A stretch of 64,000 bases of DNA, from the NCBI RefSeq assembly GCF_000002865.3, contig NW_001865040.1:1288761-1352760 (forward strand), written 5' to 3'. The translations under genes and the position numbers were made by a program. The notes under the pieces are model-generated. The model was not told the DNA's origin. It made no database searches and saw nothing but the letters and a program-made list of their open reading frames with translations. Shown here one piece after another: positions 49,201-59,803 of the stretch (position 1 is its first letter; the number at the start of each line of letters is the position of its first letter). This stretch comes from Monosiga brevicollis MX1 (taxonomy: Eukaryota; Opisthokonta; Choanoflagellata; Craspedida; Salpingoecidae).

Positions 49201-49464
49201 CAAGGGCACGTGTTGGGTTGTGGGGGACGAGCTATGCAAAAGCGCATTAAGCGCATGGGCTCATGGTTGGGCCAATGTGTGCATGGAGGGTGTGCGAGGA
49301 CCTACAGTTTTGCTGAGGAAGGGATGAGCGGCTTCAATGGTTTCCCAGTTGAAGCCATGTGCAAAGTCGGCCACCAACAAGTTGTCACGACCGGGAGTGC
49401 CTTCGGGCAGCCATTGCGCGAGAAGGCGCTTGCCCTCGCACTCATAGATGGCTTTGGCCGACAT
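43561..49464 (-). CDS. ACLY: ATP-citrate lyase, single-chain animal type
   Basis: Cytosolic enzyme that cleaves citrate with CoA and ATP to acetyl-CoA and oxaloacetate for lipid synthesis. More than ten exons cover the whole animal ACLY. The start is [20 protein letters not shown]. Next come [34 protein letters not shown], the ATP-grasp section with [16 protein letters not shown]-type and [13 protein letters not shown], and [17 protein letters not shown]. The succinyl-CoA-synthetase-like half has [18 protein letters not shown] and the histidine loop GHAGACAN. The citrate-synthase-like end has [42 protein letters not shown] and [15 protein letters not shown]. The catalytic His of GIGHK is created across an intron. 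Both halves are on one chain, as in animals, not split as in plants and many fungi. Introns carry CA and homopolymer repeats. Confidence 0.96.
44277..44299. repeat. A homopolymer in an ACLY intron
   Basis: About 23 consecutive A on the plus strand, which is a T run on the coding strand directly in front of the exon encoding the GHK catalytic block. It may serve as a long polypyrimidine tract. Confidence 0.85.
46226..46277. repeat. CA microsatellite in an ACLY intron
   Basis: About 52 bases of CA repeat inside an intron between the citrate-binding and CoA-binding coding exons. Confidence 0.95.
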
Positions 49465-49647
49465 GGTGCGTGCTACAGGTCAAAGTGTGCGTCGGATCCA
49501 CACGGAGTCTAGCAAGATGGGAAAGGGGTTCCTTCCCTCTACGAGAGAGATCCGGTCAGGTGGCAAGGCACGAATCAGTGAAAATACAGACAGACAGAGC
49601 CACTGAACCCGAGCACGCGGAGAAGAAAGGAGAAGAGAGAGGAGAAG

Positions 49648-49684
49648 AGTGAGAGAGAGAGAGAGAGAGAGAAACGAGAAACAA

Positions 49685-49710
<26 letters not shown>
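49648..49710. repeat. GA microsatellite
   Basis: GA dinucleotide repeat with short interruptions upstream of ACLY. Confidence 0.92.
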
Positions 49711-49716
<6 letters not shown>

Positions 49717-50574
49717 CGTCAGCAAAAACAACAAAAGCAATTGCAAACAATCACGCAAAAATTTTTTTTTGAAAGAAAGAGTGGTGACGTGGCCACCTCG
49801 CCGAGGCTCTGCCAGAGCCGGGTCCAACCGAGAGGGCGAGCGTCAAGTTTGATGTCCTTATCCACCCACAGGCTTGGAGCAGCCGTCGTGAAAATGCGGG
49901 GAAGGAGGGCCAAAGGACGGCGAATCTGGGCGGCTCTCTTGGGAGCTAGCTCATCAGCTGACCCTCGACTCACACGATCAATTGGACGACTGGAGCAATA
50001 ATGCTTTGTAATGCATTTGGCTTGTTGTGGCTTGTGGCGTTCACCGCAGTGCAATGTCAGCATGTGCCTGCGCGTGCAGATGGCACCAAGTTGTCAGCCC
50101 TTTTCATTGAGCAATCCCCAGTTTAATTTAAAGGAGGATGGTTTTTACTTTGCAGGATCATTATTTTTGCTGACAACGGCGATCATCATCATCATCGTCA
50201 TTTTCATCATCGCAGTTGCCACTTTCGCTACCAACTGACATTTTGGAAAGGTTTGCACTTTTGGGTGTGTCTGACTCCTTCAGGTGCGTGTGTCAAGGCG
50301 TTGTTGTGTTGCGTCGTCGCATCATCGTCAATGAGAATGACGTTGTAGGGGGTGAACCGAACCATAAAAACGGCAGCGGGCCCGGTCGATACGGGGGAAG
50401 CAAGTCGCGATCGAGGGCCATCTTGGCCGTCAACAGCAGCTGACCAAGGCCCGCCCACGAGTACTACCGATCCGCCTGCCATTGTGCACGGTTGGCAACC
50501 TCCCTGCCGGCACACACGAGGTATGACGGCCCACTAACCATCTCTCTCATCATAATGAACCAGTCGCGTCATTC

Positions 50575-50575
<1 letters not shown>

Positions 50576-50611
<36 letters not shown>

Positions 50612-50673
50612 GAATACACGAGACAGAGAGAGAGAGAGAGAGCCACAAAGAGAGAGAGAGAGAGAGACAAAAG
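50576..50673. repeat. GA microsatellite
   Basis: Three GA blocks separated by short unique sequences. Confidence 0.92.
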
Positions 50674-51500
50674 CAAGTGTGTTGGGGTGCTGTTGTAGTG
50701 ACGTTTGAATGTGCTCATGTTACGCTCTCATCTCACGTCTCTCATTGCTTTGTCTATCTGCGTTTGATCGCCATTTTCTTTTTTTTCTTTTTTCTTTCCC
50801 TGCTGCTGCTGCTGCTGTTGATGTTGTGCTTGGACGCGGCCCCTTGAAGTCTTCTTTCTTGCTGCTCGCCGATAGAGCCTTGGCCGTCGACGCCGTTCTG
50901 ATCTTTGATAAGGCACAGCTTGCAAACGCTTCTGTTTCGCAAATACCCTGCTCTTAAACCACCCGTTCTCCGTTCGTGCGAGAGCTGCTGCAACGGTCCA
51001 AGCCCGACCGACACCTGTCACGCCCTGGCTTGCACCTGAAAATCGCGGATTGGGGTCTCCATTAGGGTTTTTCCTGCCCTCTTCGCAACCCCCCCACCCC
51101 CTCTTCCTTCTCCGACCGGAGCTCGACCTCTGGGGTCTCAAGAATCCTGTGCTCTTGTTCTCCTTATCCTCCTAAACTCGTCATTTGACTGAGGACCGCA
51201 TCATTGCCGCATCATCGTCAAAATTACTTGATAGCCAACTGTTCCCGCCCAAGGCAGCGCTTACCATTTTCTTCCAGATACGACTGTCCCTCAACTCTTC
51301 ACCTTCTCCCCTCTCCCTCCTTTCTCTACTCGCCTCTCCTTCCTTTCGTTGCTGCCGTTTGTCGTCAGCCTCCATTTCTCGTGCGACGGCGACCGCGACG
51401 GCGACCGTGCACCTCTTCTCTTTCAAACACACGACATACCCACGCTCGCACGGGGCCTCCGTGCCTCCTTGTGTTGTTTTGGATCGGCTCGACCGTGGTC

Positions 51501-53436
51501 ATGAGCGATAGTTGCTCCCTGGCCAGGGGCGAATGCTCGGCCGCCGCCATTGCCATCCCAGACGAGTGTGTGCGCACCTCGCTCATGGTTTGTGCGGAGC
51601 GCCTGTATGGCGATAGCCCTGAATCTTTTCTTGGCGGTGTTCTCGCGTTGGCCCGAGCTCGTTTCGAGCGCCGTGACGGCAATCTTGACCGCTTTCATTT
51701 GGCCCTCAAATCCAATCTTCCTTGTGCGGCCCAAACCCGCGCCCGTTACGATTTGCTGCCCAGCGACGTCCTCGATAACATCCTCAAATACCTCTCCAAT
51801 GACCCCGTGTCCCTGGCTCGAGCTTCCCAAGTCTGCCGTACCTGGTGCGTGCTTCTTCATTTATTTTCTCTGATTCTTTGTCTTCGCTTCTCGCTGCTCT
51901 GTGTTGTAATGTTGCGCCATCAGCCTGGCACGCAATGCTTTCAAGCTGGTCAACCACTCACGCTGGCCATGGTTGACGATCCGTACAGGCACAATGCTGT
52001 CTATCGTCGCCCCAAGGTCTGGCAACGGTGTTGCTCGGTCCTGTGGAACCTACCTCCGTATGACAAGGATGCCCTCACTGCCAAGTACGATTTTTTTAAC
52101 ACCCCCCCTCTCTTTTTTTTTATTGTCTTAAAAAAAAACTTCCCCCGCTTTTCAGCCATGGGTTTGTTCTCCAACTCACATGAGCGCGCTCCCTTTTGGC
52201 GGTTGCAGGCTGGTGGAATTCTTGGCGCAGGGCGACTTTAGCCCCTCGCTGCGCGATATTGCACCGCTTGTCTTTGCAGGCGCCGATTTGAAACACCGAC
52301 ATGGTCGCGTTGCAGCCACACCCATGCTCTTGGCAGCCTTTCACGGCCACGTTCATGCTCTGGACTTTCTGCTCAAAAATGGCTCATCTCGCGATGAGAC
52401 AGCTGGGTGTGGCAAGAACGCGATTCTTCTCGCTAGCCTGCGCAACCACCAGTCACTGGTTGCCGTTCTTCTTGGTCGCGGCTTTTCTTCGCGCGACATG
52501 GACAACTGCGGTAACACCCCTCTTATGCTTGCCGCCCTCGGTGGCAGCAAGTGCGTCATGAAGTACCTTCATTCCCAAGGCGCCTGCATGGGTCACACCA
52601 ACGTGCGCAATGAAACGGCACTACACCTGGCAGCCCAGGGTGGCTGTCTCGAAGCCATTGATGCCCTCGTCCAATGGTGCCCAACCATGATTGACTGCCG
52701 AGATAACTCTGGTCTGACGCCTTTTTTGACGGCCTGTCATTATGGGCGGGGCCTCATCTGCTGCCTCTTTTCCAAGAAGGGAGCGGACCTCTCGGCCGTG
52801 GATAAGAACGGGGCCAATGCCATCATGCAAGCCGCCATGGGTGGACTTCCCTCCAATGGCGCCGAGAATCCCAACTTTGAGACGCACGCTAATCTTGTCA
52901 AGTGCCTGGGGCGCCGGTACGACTTGGGTGCCCGCGACTTGGACGGACGCACTGCCATGCACTATGCTGTCCTGTGTGGAAACGATCTCGTACAACAGCA
53001 ATTGATCCAGGCCAACGTGGAGGCCCGACCCCGAGACACCCATGGTGCGGATCCCTACGACTACCTTCGGCTTTATCAAGCGCTCAAGGAGCAGAACGCA
53101 CAGCAAGCAGCGGCGGTTCTGGCTCAACTCCGCGGTGTGGCCATGTCCTTTCCGGGCCGCTTGTCGCTAACTGCTGCCCATCTGCGCTGTCTTTGCCGTG
53201 CCCTGTCCCAGAATACCACCGTGCGCGTGGTCCACCTGTCTTGCAAAGTCAACAGCGCTGAGGTGGAGCAGGACTTGGTGGCCCTCTTGAAGGTTAATAA
53301 AACCCTTCGCCACTTGCGCCTGGGCTGGAATCAGCCACAGGAGCTGCCCCACTCGGTCTTGTGTTTGCTCAACGACAGCAGTCGCCTTCCCGACTTGCAT
53401 ACCCTGCACAACGATTTTGCCCACCTGGGCAACTAG
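51501..53436 (+). CDS. F-box and ankyrin-repeat protein
   Basis: Probable substrate adaptor of an SCF ubiquitin ligase. The start is MSDSCSLARGECSAAAIAIP. An F-box is seen at LPSDVLDNILKYLSNDPVS followed by LARASQVCRTW. After two introns a long exon (52210-53436) carries at least six ankyrin repeats, including TPMLLAAFHGHVHALDFLLK, NTPLMLAALGGSKCVMKYLH, ETALHLAAQGGCLEAIDALV and RTAMHYAVLCGNDLV. It ends with a leucine-rich stretch LSLTAAHLRCLCRALSQN and TLRHLRLGWNQ that resembles one or two LRRs. The exon at about 51935-52097 reads sensibly in the frame leading to LPPYDKDALTAK, but its 5' splice is ambiguous and one more small intron may be hidden. The stop is TAG at 53434-53436. Confidence 0.75.
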
Positions 53437-54319
53437 TCTGCTGACCAACTACAGCCACATAAGCCGATACCATCGCGGCCCGTCGCATGCAGCAGTCTTT
53501 TGTCTCGTCTCTTTCTCTTTCTTGATACTGCTCTCTTCTTCTATGCCTGCGTCACGTGATGACAGGGCATTCGCATTGATGTCAGGCTCATCCATGTGAA
53601 ACTTTTTAGTGTATGTACAGTGTGTGTGCGCGCACATGTTTGGGATCTCAGCGCCAAGCGTCGAGAAAAATGTTTTGTCTTGTTATCTACCTACCGTTTG
53701 GTTACTCTTTAGCTTGCTCTCTTCCACCCTCTTTTTTACTTTCTAGGTTTGAAATGTTTTTTTTTCTTGTGCATGTTATTATTTTTGTGTCACCATCGAG
53801 GCGATGGGATAAGCCTCTCTACCCAGCTTGGGAGGCGCTGCCCGAGGCAGCCGCCTTGTGTTAACAGCGACCTGAATTGATCGCTTGGTTCAAGATGACA
53901 AAATGATGACAATGTCATCATGCTATAAGAATCTGACAAACTGACAACGAAGAACACGTGTTGTGATTCATCGTTGTGGCCACTCACGAGCGCGCGTGAC
54001 ATTCAACTGCTCATCAATTCCGCTCCCCGCCTCTGCCACCGATGCGACAGCCGCTTGCTGCTCGGCGTGCGCGTGGGGTGCTTGTGTGCGTGTTTCAGCC
54101 ATCCTTGTGACAAGGCACCGGCTGGCTTTTGACTTTGGGTGTAGCTGCTGGCTTGTGTTGCGTCTTAGCGCTGTTCGCTGGTTGCCACCCCGCTCGCCCT
54201 TGATACCTTCGGGCGAAGGCGCTTCCTGAGGGGTGTCCTGGGCCCGAGACACCCGAGTCGCTTGGCGCTGTCTGGGCGAACATTGCATCGCGTTTGAAAA
54301 GCGGATCCATCTTGCAGTC
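53437..54319. other. Intergenic, no gene seen
   Basis: Between two plus-strand genes. T-rich at 53700-53790 and otherwise unremarkable. Confidence 0.45.
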
Positions 54320-55883
54320 ATGGCTGAGGAGGCATTGAATCAGAGCTTGCTCTACCGGCTCTGGCGCGTGCGCGTCACACTTGCACAAGTAAGTGCAGCC
54401 AGGCTCTGCCAGGCAGGAGCGGCTCGTTCGGGGCAGGAGCGGCTCGTTCGGGGCAAGAAGCGGGAACCAGGGCTGGGGCATATGAGCATTGTCCCAAGTA
54501 GTGCAGATGCGCGACGCTGGTTCCAGTGCATGGCTGGCTTCACGTCTTTGTTCTGACTGCTCATTTTGGTGCCAAATTGACCCCGGCTGCAGCTCTGCCA
54601 AGACCGTGGCTACGATGTCAAGTCGGAGGATTTACTGCTGACTCGTGAAGGCTTTGCGGAACGCTTCGGCAGCCAACCTCTGTGCGTCGTCGTTTCCACA
54701 CCGTGACCCATTTGCTTGCGCTGTCATGGTCATGCAATGCGCCCCACCCACGTTGACCAACCGCTAACTGGCCATATCGGACTTGCTCCTTGTTGGGTGC
54801 AGAAATGAACAACCGCGCCGCAGTGATTTGGACTTTGTCGTCCAGCGTGCCAGCGATCCCACCGGTCAGAGCCGAAGCTGCACCTTTGTACTGAGCGGCG
54901 ATGGCCATGCCATATGCCGCATAGCGCTGCTCCCTCACTCCTCACCCACATCCTCACCCAAAACATCCTTGTGTCCCCTACGATAGATCAACTTGGCGTG
55001 TACTTTGCCAATGACCCCAAAGTGGGCATCGCCGTTGTGCGCGAGTCAGTCATGTTCCCTTGGCGGGCCTCCATCACCCATCTTTTGGCGTCTCCTTGAG
55101 AGTGTGGCCTCATGTCATGGGGTATGAACGGTGGTCGTAGTTGTATTCTGCAGGCGTCCAATAACAACGTGCGCAGCTCAATTCTGATTACCCAGGCCAT
55201 TCCCAAGTCGACTGCCATGAAGGTATGCGTTTCTCACGGCAAAGAAGCGATTCACGTTTGCTGGCAACTTTTTTTATTTGACGTCTGCGATGGGCACTGA
55301 GCGTTGCACCAGAACGTCCGTTGATGAGTTTGGCTTCCCACCGAACAGGCTATTCGCGAGTACAACGCTACGGGTGCTTTTATGCAAGTCTTTGAGGAGA
55401 AAGAGCTCGTGGTCAACGTCACAAAGCACGAGGTGGGCATGATGCCTTTCAACCCGACAAACCGAGAACACCGAGTTGCATGGCCTTTTGCTCCCATAGT
55501 GCTCCCCCACCTTGGGCGTGCTGTTTTATCTCACCCATGTCGCGGGCGCGCCGGGCGGGCCAATGGCCGAATGGATGAATAGCTGGTCCCCAAGCATTTC
55601 CTACAGACCCCCGAGGAGAAGGCCGCGCTGTTGGAGCGGTACAAGCTTAAGGAGCAACAGTTGCCTCGCATCAAAGTGACAGATCCCATTGCCCGGTACC
55701 TTGGCCTTAAGCGCGGGCAGGTATGTTTGCTGCTTCTACTTGACACATGCTGCAGCCATGCCGTGGCCCTGGGCGTAGGCTCACATGCCCGTCTTCTTTC
55801 GGTTTTCTTTGTAGGTGGTCAAGATTATTCGTGAAAATAGTCCAACAGCCGGCCGCTATGTATCCTATCGCCTCGTCTTTTGA
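54320..55883 (+). CDS. POLR2E: RNA polymerase I/II/III common subunit RPABC1 (RPB5)
   Basis: Shared subunit of the three nuclear RNA polymerases, forming part of the jaw. The start is [20 protein letters not shown] and exons continue with [68 protein letters not shown] and [20 protein letters not shown]. The C-terminal assembly domain follows ([53 protein letters not shown] and [20 protein letters not shown]). The blocks match RPB5 from N- to C-terminus, with the archaeal RpoH-like end at TGA 55881-55883. Every intron has GT/AG ends. The first contains a 20-bp tandem duplication. Confidence 0.93.
54412..54451. repeat. 20-bp exact tandem duplication in an intron
   Basis: GGCAGGAGCGGCTCGTTCGG occurs twice back to back (54412-54431 and 54432-54451) within the first RPABC1 intron. 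Confidence 0.95.
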
Positions 55884-56390
55884 CGGGTATGGTTCCCTCC
55901 CACAACTTTCCCGACCCGCACTCGTGTGCAAGTGACTTTTGTGTGCACGCGATTGTTGTCTGCGCTCAGCTCTGACTGACTGGTTCCCTCCAGCCTCCTG
56001 TGTGAATTGATTTGTTCTCTAAGCCATTTTCTAAGCGCCAACAAAGCAGGAGCAAACGACCCAGAGCCGGCGGACGCATTTATTCACAGGGTAGGCTAGG
56101 GCCTTGGCCCCCGGTGGCCTGCGCGCCGTGTGCCAAGTGAAGGCGCTGGCCGTGCCGTGGCTATTTTTTTTAGATTCGATTCAGACCGAGCAAGAAAGCG
56201 CCTCCACATGGGAATGGAATTGCCAAGAAAAAATGAAACGGGGATGATATCATGCTCGAAATACAATTTTCATAAACACGACATGCAGCAGGACTGAGGG
56301 ATGGAGTGAGGCGGGTTGCGTAGCGGACCACAAGTGTGCATCAAGCACAGCACCTCACCCTTTTGTATCAAGTCTGGCATGCTCACCACG
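55884..56390. other. Intergenic, no gene seen
   Basis: 3' flank of RPABC1 and of a small minus-strand frame. No protein-like sequence was seen. Confidence 0.45.
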
Positions 56391-56645
56391 TCATCGGTTG
56401 GAGCAAGCAAAACAGGTGAGGGCATCACGATACTGCGCCTCGATGCCGCTGTTGTGGCCATTGAGACGGTCAAACTCTTCGTCTGATGGATAGACGGGGC
56501 GTCGTGACCGTCGCACAGGTGCTTCAGGAGCCACAGCCTCTGCCTTGCTGTTGCTGTTGCTGTTGCTGTTGTTTGGATTGCTGGTGCTGGCGGCGACGGC
56601 CGTCGAGGCGGACGGTGCTTGGTCAACTGTTGTTGCCATGTTCAT
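56391..56645 (-). CDS. Small hypothetical protein
   Basis: Single-exon frame of 84 residues, MNMATTVDQAPSASTAVAAS to TCFACSNR; a second ATG at 56639 is equally possible. The first half is Ser/Asn-rich (SNSNSNS) and low-complexity. The second half, RRSRRPVYPSDEEFDRLNGH and then DALTCFACSNR, is more protein-like, with an Arg patch and CxxC. I do not recognise it. The divergent arrangement with the PH protein and the absence of competing frames support a gene. It may lack further exons. Confidence 0.35.
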   Translation of the reverse strand: MNMATTVDQAPSASTAVAASTSNPNNSNSNSNSKAEAVAPEAPVRRSRRPVYPSDEEFDRLNGHNSGIEAQYRDALTCFACSNR

Positions 56646-57417
56646 GCTCGACCGACACGGGAGCACGAGGAAAAGGAGAGTAGAAGGGATTGAAGAGAGA
56701 AGGATGTAGCCAATAGCCAATAGCGCTTGCTCCTACGCTTCTTCTCTCCCACAGCCGCCCAGCTCACCCTGTCTCCGCGCCGAAGAGCGTACCTCTTTCT
56801 CTCCAATCTGCTCACCGCCCAGCGCCACAAACCCAAGAGAGCTGAGGTCAAGAGAGGGAGGCACCGAACTCCTTGGCGCCGGATCGCTGAGCTGTATCAC
56901 AACACCCCTCCAATACATAAATGATGACATGTTGATCTGACATGTATAACAATACCCCTCCAAGGTATAAATGATGACATGCTGATAAAGACCACCAGCC
57001 ATGCACAATCTTGCGGACATGAAGTTGGTATCCCAACCATGCCAGCTCCCATCACCAACCCCGCCTCTCCCTGGCGCTCTCCCTCGCGCTTTCTCGTTGG
57101 CTGCGCCTGCGCCTGCTCGTCGCACCACCACCAGCACAACCTTTTCTTTTGGCTTGTGCCTTGTCTTGCCTTCTTCTTGCCTTGCCCATCTGAACTGGTG
57201 GTATTTGTTGTTGTTGTTGTCGTTAGGCTAGATGAGGAATGAGCGGGGTTGGGGTGGCAAACTGATTCCAAGCCAAACTTGTCATTTTCTCGGTCTTGAG
57301 GGGTGACTGTCTTTCGTTGCCATCTCCGCCGGCCTTCAAAGTTTCTCCCTGCTTATCCCCCCCACCTCTCTGCCGGTTGGGCCTCTTGCCATCGCGGCTC
57401 CACCGCCTTCTATCACC
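56646..57417. promoter_or_regulatory. Divergent spacer with a 50-bp-period duplication
   Basis: Contains two 44-base copies (56893-56936 and 56943-56986) spaced by 50 bases. No coding exon was supported. Confidence 0.4.
56893..56986. repeat. Imperfect 44-bp direct repeat, 50-bp period
   Basis: Both copies share ACCCCTCCAA and ATAAATGATGACATG with few mismatches. Not seen elsewhere in the window. Confidence 0.9.
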
Positions 57418-59374
57418 ATGCTGGCCTCCTCCATTGGAGCGCCCGCCCGGGCTGCCCAAGATGCAACAGCCCGGGCTGTCAAGGGCAGCGGGGACTACGT
57501 GGCGCACCACTCCAACAATTTCAGCGAGGGTGTAAGCGCACTGATTGATGCCCATTACAGTGCCGCCCGTTCCATCGCGCTGGTCAAAGCGACGGCCGGG
57601 GAGCTCTTGCATCAAGATCACGGCAGCAAGCTGGAGCAGATCCAGCTCCTCAAAGACTACTGCAACCGCTTGCTGAAGGCGCTGCCCCATCCGACGCAAG
57701 TCACGCCCGAAGAGTTGACGGACCTCATTGAGCAGGGTCTCCACGATTTTCGGACCGCTTGCCACGCCCTAGCCGGGCCTCACGTGACACTGATTGCAGC
57801 CTTCAAGTTCTCCGCCAACGTGCTTGTGCAGACCAAGCGTCTCACCACCTCGGAAACCAATGCCATCCTGTCCCGAGCCCTCCACGCCGTCAACGCCATC
57901 AATCATGCCTGGCGGTACGAACCATTATCCGCTGTCTCGATGCCCTGCCTCTTGCCCCATGCCCTCGCCCAGCCCACCGTGCCTTTGCATGTTGTTGGCA
58001 TGTGCACCACTGCACGGCCACGCCGCTTCACTCGACCGGTGTCTCATACCAAAATACGCGTTCTGTATTGTCGATGCTACCTGCAGCTTTGTCCAGTCCT
58101 ACGCGCTTTTGATACAGGGTTGCTTGCAGCACTTGCCCGCCACCTCCGCCTGCCGCGCACGATTGATCGCAGCCCACGACAATACCGTCACGGTGATCCA
58201 GCAAGCACAGAGCTTTTCCGAAGGGGCACGCATGCAAGTGGCCGAGGAAAGCTTTCGCAACAAGCTTCGCATTCCCAAGGGCAAGGCTTATCGGCTGGTC
58301 ACGGCTGAAGGCCTCTTGCAAGCCGGGCCTTGCATTCGCTCTGAGGTCTGCTTTCGCCACAAGGGCAAGCCCATCAACAAAGTGCCCAAGGCCCAACCCA
58401 TGCGCCTCTCCATCTTTGGTCATGTTGTCATCCTCACCGCCTCGACCCTGGAGGCAGAGAAGCTTCTGCTCCCACCGGTGGATCTCAGCTGTGTCAGTGC
58501 TTCAGCCGTGCGTGACGGAGATGGCTGCGTCTTTGCCCTAGCTTTGGCGGGAAAGTACGACATTGAGTTGCGATGCAAAACGGCCCTGCTTTGCGATCAA
58601 TGGCTCAGCTTTTTTCGGGATCCAGCCGCACACGTGGCCGAGCTCCAGCACATGCACAAAACGTTCCGCACTAATCTGGAATTGGCCGAGCGCACGCGCG
58701 CCAGTACCCCCGTCAACACACCCTACCAGGAATCAGCCAATCTCTCACTGCTGACCCATCGCCAATTTCACCCAGCCACTCGTAAGCCCAATCAAGCTTG
58801 GGGGGGCTGTGGCGGCGACGAAGGAGATACAGTTGATGACACTGCCCGCAACAAAGTCAGCAAACCAGCTGCCGAAGCTCTTGACGACGGTTATATGCCC
58901 GTGGGTGAGGCCTTGGGCGATGGTAGCGACCGTGGCAGCGACCGCGACAGTGTTAGCGACGTCACAGAGGCACTGGATTCCATGGTGAATCCAGTCGCTG
59001 GTGCTCCGAACCTCGATGGATCGGGCTGCATCGACGTCCATGGTGCCGAAACGGCCAGCCCCTCTTTTGAAGCACAAGCACAACAGGTGGCGGGCACTGC
59101 CACTGGCTCCCTGTCCGACTTGGCCGATGATCCCTTCAAGCCGCGTGAGCTCGCATCTGACACCACAGGGGCTCCTCGCACAAGCCACCCACTAGGCCTT
59201 ACACCGCCCCCCGTCAACACGCGGCCCCGCATGAACGCACCGATTGAGTTTAAGGCGGACTTTGAATCGGCTGACGCCCAGAAGGCTCTGGGTGGGCGAG
59301 TCGTGCGCCGGATTCCCGTCAAGCCTCTCAAACGTGGCAGCAGTACAGATATTTTGGGCGTGGCTACCGCCTAG
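57418..59374 (+). CDS. PH-domain protein with helical, possibly DH-like, N-terminal region
   Basis: Two exons. The first (57418 to about 57912) is helical, from MLASSIGAPARAAQDATARA to AVNAINHAWR. The second begins FVQSYALLIQGCLQHLP after a CAG acceptor near 58085. The helical region (residues about 20-215), ending in AHDNTVTVIQQAQ, is followed by a PH-like segment with PMRLSIFGHVVILTAS and YDIELRCKTALLCDQWLSFF. Helices before a PH domain suggest a Dbl-homology RhoGEF, but the DH signature blocks are weak, so this remains tentative. The acidic, Gly/Asp-rich tail ends with PVKPLKRGSSTDILGVATA. Stop is TAG at 59372-59374. Confidence 0.6.
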
Positions 59375-59803
59375 AGCAATTGCTCTCAACTCGCCATCAG
59401 GATTCTGGCCTAGCGAGTTTTATGGATGCCTGGATCTCTCCTTCTCATACTCTTTTTCCCTGGTGTTTCTTGGGCATATTGAGGTTGCAGCCAAGCTCAG
59501 TTGTTGCTTGTCGCATCATTGAGGCGCTGCATGCACCAGCCCTGTTTGTTGTTTGATCACTGCCCCGGCATCGTCGTAGTTTGCACCACCCTGCATTTTC
59601 GTTTTTATCTGATTTCATTGCTGATTGGTACCTTACATTTCTCTTACTTGATAATTGACATTACACCACGACAAGATGGTCTTGATGTTTTTTTCATGAT
59701 CACGAAGCAGTCATTAATTTCCTTCGTCAAGGGCGTGGCGCCCGTAAAACATGAAATCAAACATGCTCAATGCTTGCTCGGCAAGCACAACACAAGCTTC
59801 TGT
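59375..59803. other. Convergent 3' intergenic region
   Basis: Between the PH-protein and CIAO3 ends. No gene was seen. AT-rich relative to both flanks. Confidence 0.45.

Larger units (their letters stand above)
49465..51500. promoter_or_regulatory. Two-kilobase divergent spacer, ACLY / F-box gene
   Basis: Holds two GA microsatellites (49648-49710 and 50576-50673), an ATC/TCA-rich patch (50180-50215) and a pyrimidine-rich tract leading into the F-box gene (51280-51480). No exon was supported. It is the longest gene-free stretch in the window. Confidence 0.45.
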
